Position numbers and translations under genes: made by a program. Positions 57,715 to 64,000 of a stretch of DNA of 64,000 nt are shown here, in pieces. This DNA is from Amblyornis subalaris (Eukaryota; Chordata; Aves; Passeriformes; Ptilonorhynchidae), in contig JACAXG010000064.1 in assembly GCA_018881555.1 (NCBI GenBank), forward strand, positions 4,601,387-4,665,386, in the 5' to 3' direction. The notes under the pieces are model-generated. The model worked only from the letters and a program-made list of their open reading frames with translations. It did no database searches and had not been told where the DNA came from. Position 1 is the first letter of the stretch; the number at the start of each line of letters is the position of its first letter.

Positions 57715-58140
57715 TGCNCTCCCGGGAAGGATAACACATCCCAAAGCGTCTGCCCTGCTCCTCTGGGAATGTCCTGGAGATCCCAGTGTCCTACAGCAAA
57801 TGCCTGAATCCACAGGACAGCCTGGTTTTCCTGGTGGGATAACAAATCCCAAAGGCTCTGCCTGTTTTTCCAGGAATCTCCTAGAAATCCAACTCCCCCA
57901 AATCAAATTCCAGGAGCCTGAAGACACGGGAGCATCCACATCCCAAAGGATCTGCCCTGCTCCTCCGGGAAGCTCCCAGTCTCCCACACCAAACACCAAA
58001 AGCCCAAATCCACAGGACAGCCCAGTTTTCCTGGNGGGATAACAAATCCCAAAGNNTCTTCCCTGCTCCTCTGGGAATCTCCTGGAAATCCCACTCTCCC
58101 ACACCAAATTCCAGGAGCCTCAAGCCACGGGAGTATCCGA
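57715..58140 (+). repeat. Minisatellite with two-unit higher-order repeat
   Basis: The core 'atcccaaag' occurs at 57738, 57846, 57940 and 58046, spacings 108, 94 and 106. Units 1 and 3 share 'tctgccctgctcctc'; units 2 and 4 share 'gggataacaaatcccaaag' preceded by 'ccacaggacagcc' and followed by 'caggagcct'. The true period is therefore about 200 bases of paired units. Confidence 0.9.
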
Positions 58141-61107
58141 TTTTCCCTGTGGAAACTTTGCAGCATATCCTCAAATCCCACCTTAAATCACCGACACAGC
58201 CTTTTCCCAAAAAACCCCCTCATCCTCACTCCCAGAAAAGAGCTTTTCCCACTCTTTTCCNTAATTCCATGCCCTCCCTGGACAAGCCAAGCCGTGCTGA
58301 AAAGGGATTTTTNTGCCAGGAAGGTGCCGCCGCTCCCGGCTCCCAGGTAATTCCCTGGTCAGCATCCCTTTATCCCACCATCTGCCGGAATGATTACGAG
58401 CCGGAAAAAACCTGAACCAGCAGGAAAAGTGGAGAAGGATGAGGCAGGAGGAAGCAGATGCAGCAGGATCGGGCTGGAGAAGGAATTACATTCCTTAACA
58501 TTCCCCTCTCCGGAACGAAATCCTCCGGGATGTGTATAAAACGGAAAAAAAAGGGGGGAAAAAAATCCCAGCCGGAGGATATTTCATGGAAAAGTGAGGG
58601 TTTGGAAGTGGCTTGTTTATTTTGCAGAAGGAATTTTATGCAAAACAAATGGAATGTTCACATTTCCTCAAATTCCAATTGGAGGTGGATTGGTTCGGGA
58701 TTTTTTTAAATCCCGGATTTTGGTCCGTGCAAAGCCTGGGATGCAAATCCTCCCCTCTCCCATTTTTATCCTTTCCAGGGATCCCCTCCTGCTCCTTAAC
58801 TTGGTCACTCTGGCCCGAAGCTCTTTGCCATAAAATCCAAGACGATCCAGGCGNGCAGGGACCGATTGGAAAAGATGGATTTGACTTCCCGACGGAGCCT
58901 TTCCCACCGCCGTTCCGCTCCGCAGGGTCCGGAGGCGATGCCACAACATTCCCTCTCCTCGTGGAGCAATCAAGGCAGAAATTCCTTAATTAATTGTGGC
59001 TTAGGACAGAGTGAAAAGTTTCGGGAAGGCAGGGAAGAGGCTTTAATAAAATAACACATTCCCATAAAAATTCCCGGTCAATCCAGCGGTCTCGGGAATC
59101 AATTAATGGGATGGGAATCAGCTCCGTGTGGGAAACATCCCGGAGAAAGCACAAAAGCAATGCCAGCTCTAAGGCAGGAATCACACACGGAGAGGGAAAA
59201 GGGAATTACAGGAGCACTGGAAAACAGGATTTGTTCCCAAAGGGTTTTTTAGGGAGCATCATTTTCTCGGTGTCCCAATAGTTCGGGAATATCGGGAATG
59301 AAGAAGTTAAAGAACCAACCCAGTGTTTCAATTCAATTCTTGCACCTCACAGGTTATCCAGGATATCCCGAGTTATCCGGGATGCACGGGGACAACACCA
59401 GGGATTTGACTAAAGAGCCGGGATACGCCTCACTTTCTTCGGGATACAAGGGCGGAATTAGGGATCGAACCCAAATATATCCTGAAATCCCCACAAAAAT
59501 GAAGGCAGAGCAGCACTGCCAGGGAAAATCCAAGCAGCTCCGGCCAGGCTGCGATTCCTGCTGAACACACGGATATGGATATTCCGCTGCTTCTTGTAAC
59601 TCTCGGCTCGTTTCCCTACGGAAAAATAACTCCTTTCTCCGGAAAAACGGCGGATGCATCGTGCCCCCTAGAGGGTGCCGCGGAGGGTCCTGGTGTCAGA
59701 TCCTACTTTTCCGTATCCAAACGGGGAAAAGAGGGAAGAAAAAATCCGTTTATTTCCATAGATTCCACGCCTGTGCCTGAATTCGCTTTGTAAAATTTGG
59801 GATAAATAAAGAATTGGAAAAGAGGGGGGAAGAAAGCATTTGGGAATTTTAAACTTTGCACGACAGGCTCCAAATTTTATGGCTCCCAATTTTCCTTTCT
59901 GATTAGGACATGTGGAATTAAAGCCCGGATCGATCCCGAACCAAGGAACACAGGGAATATCCCATGTTGTTTTTGCTGGAGCGAGACACACCTGGAGTTC
60001 AGCTTTCCAGGGAAGCTGGTGGTGCTGGCTTGAGTCCAGTTATTCCTAAAAATCATCCCAAAATGATCCCTTCGGGATGTGGTCTTGCTGCCTGAATCCC
60101 TCTCCCAGCAAGCAAAGCCCCNCCTCCCATTCCCAAATTTTTTCCACATCTAAGAACTGGGAAAACGCTGAGTCCGACAACACGGCTCCAATTAAATGGG
60201 AAAGTGGAAAGGAAAAAAGAGGGAAAAGCCAAAAGGAATAGGCAGGTTCGAAGCCGGAGAGTGGGAACAGATGGGAGTCANTGAGGCGGAGAAATCCAAG
60301 GAAAAGGCTGCTCCTGCCTCAGGGAGCTGCCAAGGNGAAGGATCCATCCCGGGAAGGGGATGGAAACGGAATATCCCGACACGGGATAGAGCCGGAGGAG
60401 CGTCCACGGATGAGGAGGGAGATTGTTGCTTCCCTTTAAATGAATTCTCTGGAGTGGGGAGGGAAGTGTTTTCCTGGTGGAATTCAAGGATCCAAAAATC
60501 CCTGAGTTTCGAACAGGCAGCAGCCCTGGTTTATCCCAAATCCCTGCACTTTCCACAGGCAGGAATGTCCTGCTTGGCTCTCAGCAACAACTCTGCTACT
60601 TCCCCAACATCTCAGGATACTTTTCCCGACCGATTATTCCAAAAAACCCACGAAATCGGGAAGACGAGGACACGGCGATCCCGAAGGACCGAGTAGCCTG
60701 GAGCTGACATTCCCACAGGGAACGAGCTGAGCCTTCCCTCCAGGCTTCCTCCTGCCNAGTCCATCAGGCTCATTCCGAAATTCCCGGCTCTTCATTAAGC
60801 GTGGCTNATCAGACACCTGGAATTCTCCGGCCCTGTGGCATTCCCGGTAGGAAAAGGGGAGGGAAAACCGAGCCCATCCCACAGCACTGGTTTGAGCGGC
60901 ACAGGGACAGCCGCGGATGCCGCCCGGGAGCTCCCCGTTTGTTTGGGAGCTTTGGAAAAGGTCCGAGGGGAAAAAAAAAAGGGAGAGGGGATTTGCAGGT
61001 GTAGCCGACATTGGAATAACACAGTTGGGAAGCGGCACATGGAAAGTTCTTGGAAAAGCAGGGAGTGAGGTGGTAGCACAGCCAGACTGGCGCGTCCAGG
61101 CTCCGGA
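58141..61107. other. Unique intron sequence free of CR1
   Basis: The stretch is rich in GGGAT/ATCCC and GGAAT/ATTCC words but has no tandem unit I could fix. Many small open frames exist; none is recognised. Confidence 0.4.
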
Positions 61108-61385
61108 TTGTAGGATTGGGGAATGGTTTGGGTGGGAAAGGACCTTAAAAATCATGGAATTCCACCCCTCTGCCATGGGCAGGGACAGCTCCCACTATCC
61201 CAGGTTGCTCCAAGCCCCATCCAACCTGGCTTTGGACACTTCCAGGGATGGGGCAGCCACAGCTTCTCTGGGAATTCCAGTCCAGGGCCTCCCCACCCTC
61301 CCAGGGAGGNATTTCTTCCCAATATCCCACCCATCCCTGCCCTCTGGCAGTGGGAAGCCATTCCCTGTGTCCTGGCACTCCATTC
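61108..61385 (-). mobile_element. CR1 3' fragment, group A
   Basis: It runs 'aggattggggaatggtttgg' through 'gggcagccacagcttctctg' to 'cattccctgtgtcctggcac'. Confidence 0.92.
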
Positions 61386-61762
61386 AAGGCGAAGAAAGGG
61401 AAAAGAAATCTCTCCAGAGCATCCTTCGGGATGGTGAGGCTGATCTCCCGCTGGACCATATCCATGTGATGGGATACCTGGACACGCTGCCCGACTTTAT
61501 TCCAACTCTCAGCCCACANTTATCCCATTCCTAAAGGGAAGGATTTAGGAGCTGATCTCCAGGGATTACAGCCTCTGGAAAAGGGAGCAGAGTCCCTCAG
61601 GCTGCTCCTTGAGGCATCCAAGGAGAAATTCCTCTGCTTCCAAGCATGGAGCACATTCCCTGCTGGCTCAGCAGCCCAAGAGGAGCTCCNGGATCAGACC
61701 CAACGGAGACACAACTTCCAGGGANATTCCCAACCACCAGCTCTGATTTNTGAGGGAAACCC

Positions 61763-61897
61763 ACAGGAACCTGGAGAGGTTGTGAACTTCCCATCCCTGG
61801 AATTTNCAGCTTGGACAGAGCTTGGAGCAACCATGGCAGGGGCTGGAACTGGATGAGCTCGAAGGTTCCTTCCAATCCAAACTATTCCAGGATTTTA
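61763..61897 (+). mobile_element. CR1 3' fragment, group A, with internal deletion
   Basis: It runs 'aacctggagaggttgtgaac' to 'caaactattccaggatttta'. About 24 bases are missing: 'cttggagcaacc' joins directly to 'atggcaggggctgg'. Confidence 0.87.
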
Positions 61898-63299
61898 GGA
61901 AGGCAAGGAGCACCCAACCTGACATCCAGCAGGGATTTTATCCCGGGAAAAGGAGAAGGNAGCACAGCAGTAACACCCATCCCCCATCACCTCCTCAGCC
62001 CTTCCCAGCCCCCCTGGAATGACAGACGAGGGAAGGGAGGGTCAATCCACATGGAATCAGATGAGCCAAGTGGCAAATCAACAAGAGGATTGGGATGAGA
62101 TCATCCGCAAAAAATTCCCCCGGGAGGTGTCAGGAATCGAATCCCGCACAATTCCCACGTGGCCTCAAGAGCCCCTGAGCTCCAACCCTCTCCAGGCTTC
62201 TCCGTGCCAGCCCGGGATGCTTTTGTAATTTACGGGAATTGCATCTCGCCCGGAGCTTTCCATGACAAATTCCATCAATTCTCCGCATCCGAACCCAATC
62301 TTAAAATGGGAAAGGCACCTGTGAGAGGAGCGAGAAAATTCCCGAGGCTGCGGAGCCGAGGCCGAGCCAGGCCCGGCGTTCCCGGCGTGAGTGGGATGCC
62401 GAGCCGGATGTTTCCGTATGGACTCGACAAATCCAAGCGTTATCCCGAGCCAAGGAGGGTAAAGATAGATCCGGCACACCGGGATAAACCCATGGCCGGA
62501 GTTCCTCATTCCCGGTTTTCCGCGTGCGCNGTCTCCCTGTTCTCCCCCCAGCCGGGTGGGGCGTATCCTCCGGGATGCGAGTTGGGAATGGGATAAGGTT
62601 ACGTTATCCCTGGGGAGGGAGAAGGGGCTCGCAGCTGGCGTTCCCTGCTTTTCTCACAGGCAGCTAATTGGGAATCCTCGTCACTCCCGCCGGGATAAAC
62701 GGACGCGAGCGACGGAAAAGGGAAAAGATGACGGCTCGGAACAGGTGTGGATTTCTGTGGGAATATTTCCGCAGGCTGCAGGAAACGCCTTCCGAGGAAA
62801 AACCCAAGGAAAGGAGCGGTTCAGGACATTCCTCGTTCCTTTTCCATGGGTTGATTCCAGAGGTGAGGGATGAGACGACCTCCGGAGATGGACAAAGGAA
62901 TAAAAACCTCAAGTGTCACCTCAAAAATCCGTGGGATGCTCTTGGAATGTTCTTTGCTGTTTGTGGCTACAGAAAACATCCATAGGAAAATAATAATATA
63001 TGGAATAGCACAAGAGGGAAGTAAGTCTTAATTAGCAGGAATTCCAACTCCTTTAAGGAATCCTAGAGGAAAAGGATCTTTCCTACACTTTCCTGTACTC
63101 TGGCACTTCACAGTTCAAACCGGCAAATATTCCTGTCACATGGAAAAATAGGATGGAAGAATATCCTGGAGCAGCACATGGAGCTGGATCATTCCAGCAG
63201 CTTCTGCAGCCCTTCCAGGACCCACCGAGCCCAGGGAGCTGCCAGGACCCTGAGATGTGGGACACAGCCACGGATCCAATTCCAACTCCATCTCAGTCC
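61898..63299. other. Unique intron sequence, CpG-bearing
   Basis: There is no repeat or exon I can name. Open frames at 62556-62985 overlap in two phases and lack any known motif. Confidence 0.4.
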
Positions 63300-63737
63300 G
63301 TGGGAGCGAGTCCAGAGGAGGCCACGGAGATGCTCCAAGGGCTGGAGCCTCTCTGCTCTGGAGCCAGGCTGGGAGAGCTGGGAATGTCCAGCCTGGAGAA
63401 GGGAAGGATCCAGGGAGACCTCAGAGCCCCTTCCAGTGCCTAAAGAGGCTCCAGGAGAGCTGGAGAGGGAATTTGGATAAGGGATGGAGGGACAGGACAC
63501 AGGGAATGGCTTCCCACTGCCAGAGGGCAGGGATAGATGGAATATTGGGAAGGAATTCTTCCCTGGAAGGGTGGTGAGGCCCTGGAATGGAATTCCCAGA
63601 GAAGCTGTGGCTGCTCCATCNCTGGAAGTGTCCGAGGCCAAGTTGGATAGGGCTTGGAGCAATCTGGGATAGTGGAAGGTGTCCCTGCCCACGGCAGGGG
63701 TTGGAATGGGATGACCTTCAAAATTCCCAAACCATCC
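63300..63737 (+). mobile_element. CR1 3' region, group A, about 440 bases
   Basis: It starts 'gtgggagcgagtccagagga' and runs to 'gaccttcaaaattcccaaac'. The terminal octamer has decayed. Confidence 0.92.
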
Positions 63738-64000
63738 TCTGCCCATCCCNTGGATCAGTAAGGCCTTTATTTTCCTGCATTGCCAAACTGATGCTCGGAA
63801 ATAAATCCCAAATTACCAAATCAGGACAATTATTTACAGGATAATTCGTTCGCAGCACCAAATCCAGACACAGACATTCCCACAAGTGCTGAATATTCCC
63901 GATGGCAGAGCTTGGCTGCCACACAATCAGCAGCATTCCAAGGAATCACGGGAGCATCCACAGTCAGAGACGACGTTTCTTTCCCGCTCTGCTCCCCTCC

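Larger units (their letters stand above)
36979..64000 (-). other. ZC3H3: ZC3H3 upstream intron, incomplete (at least 27 kb)
   Basis: The interval upstream of the 36978 acceptor is taken as one intron because I found no open frame resembling the long N-terminal coding exon of ZC3H3 in it. A short exon without a methionine codon could have been missed. It contains CR1 copies to 55.8 kb and again from 61.1 kb, two minisatellites, and several unique islands. Confidence 0.6.

Noticed and set aside
1..64000. CRISPR array, tRNA, rRNA, phage or bacterial operon
   Set aside because: No direct-repeat/spacer pattern, cloverleaf or prokaryotic gene layout is present; the sequence is vertebrate intron.
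1..64000. Endogenous retrovirus or LTR element
   Set aside because: I found no paired long terminal repeats, primer-binding site or pol-like frame.

Overview
The window looks like intronic DNA of a bird, probably a songbird. It is saturated with fragments of the avian LINE CR1, about equally on both strands, and the commonest CR1 type here is one I associate with passerines (inference). I recognise one protein-coding gene: ZC3H3, a CCCH zinc-finger protein of mRNA 3'-end processing and export. It lies on the minus strand and shows two internal exons, 36828-36978 and 2399-2592. Their reading phases join exactly across a 34.2 kb intron. Everything above 36978 and below 2399 appears to belong to flanking introns that run out of the window. 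I found no start codon, zinc-finger exon, 3' end or second gene.

Layout. 1-2.4 kb: downstream intron. 2.4-36.8 kb: the large intron, with many CR1 copies, an (ATT)n microsatellite at 3.2 kb, an AT-rich block at 5.2-6.1 kb, a (CTTC)n microsatellite at 24.5 kb and a purine-only tract of about 1 kb at 28.6-29.6 kb. 37-64 kb: upstream intron, with more CR1 up to about 55.8 kb, then a 5.3 kb stretch free of CR1 that holds two minisatellites (56.4 and 57.7 kb), then scattered CR1 to the end. Between the repeats are islands of unique, AT-leaning sequence rich in homeodomain-, POU- and SOX-like words (for example 4.1, 17.5, 21.8, 33.8, 40.8, 44.4 and 48.6 kb). They read like conserved non-coding elements, but conservation cannot be tested here.

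I count 59 CR1 fragments, about 15 kb or close to a quarter of the window. All are 5'-truncated; none carries a recognisable reverse transcriptase. I sort them by 3' end using my own labels. Group A: ends in the 'gatagtggaaggtgtccct' module. Group B: 'gatgtggcacttggggac' module. Group C: 'gcactgagtgccac' module (seen on the opposite strand). Group D: 'ctgcacaggacatccc' module (opposite strand). Strand given for CR1 is the LINE's own sense strand.

How the parts may work together: ZC3H3 is a housekeeping gene, so developmental-type elements in its introns would more likely serve a neighbour. In mammals MAFA lies next to the 3' end of ZC3H3. Whether this holds in this genome cannot be seen in the window. 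I found no convincing new gene system. The most interesting leads are the regulatory-looking islands and the repeated head-to-head CR1 pairs, two of which abut directly.
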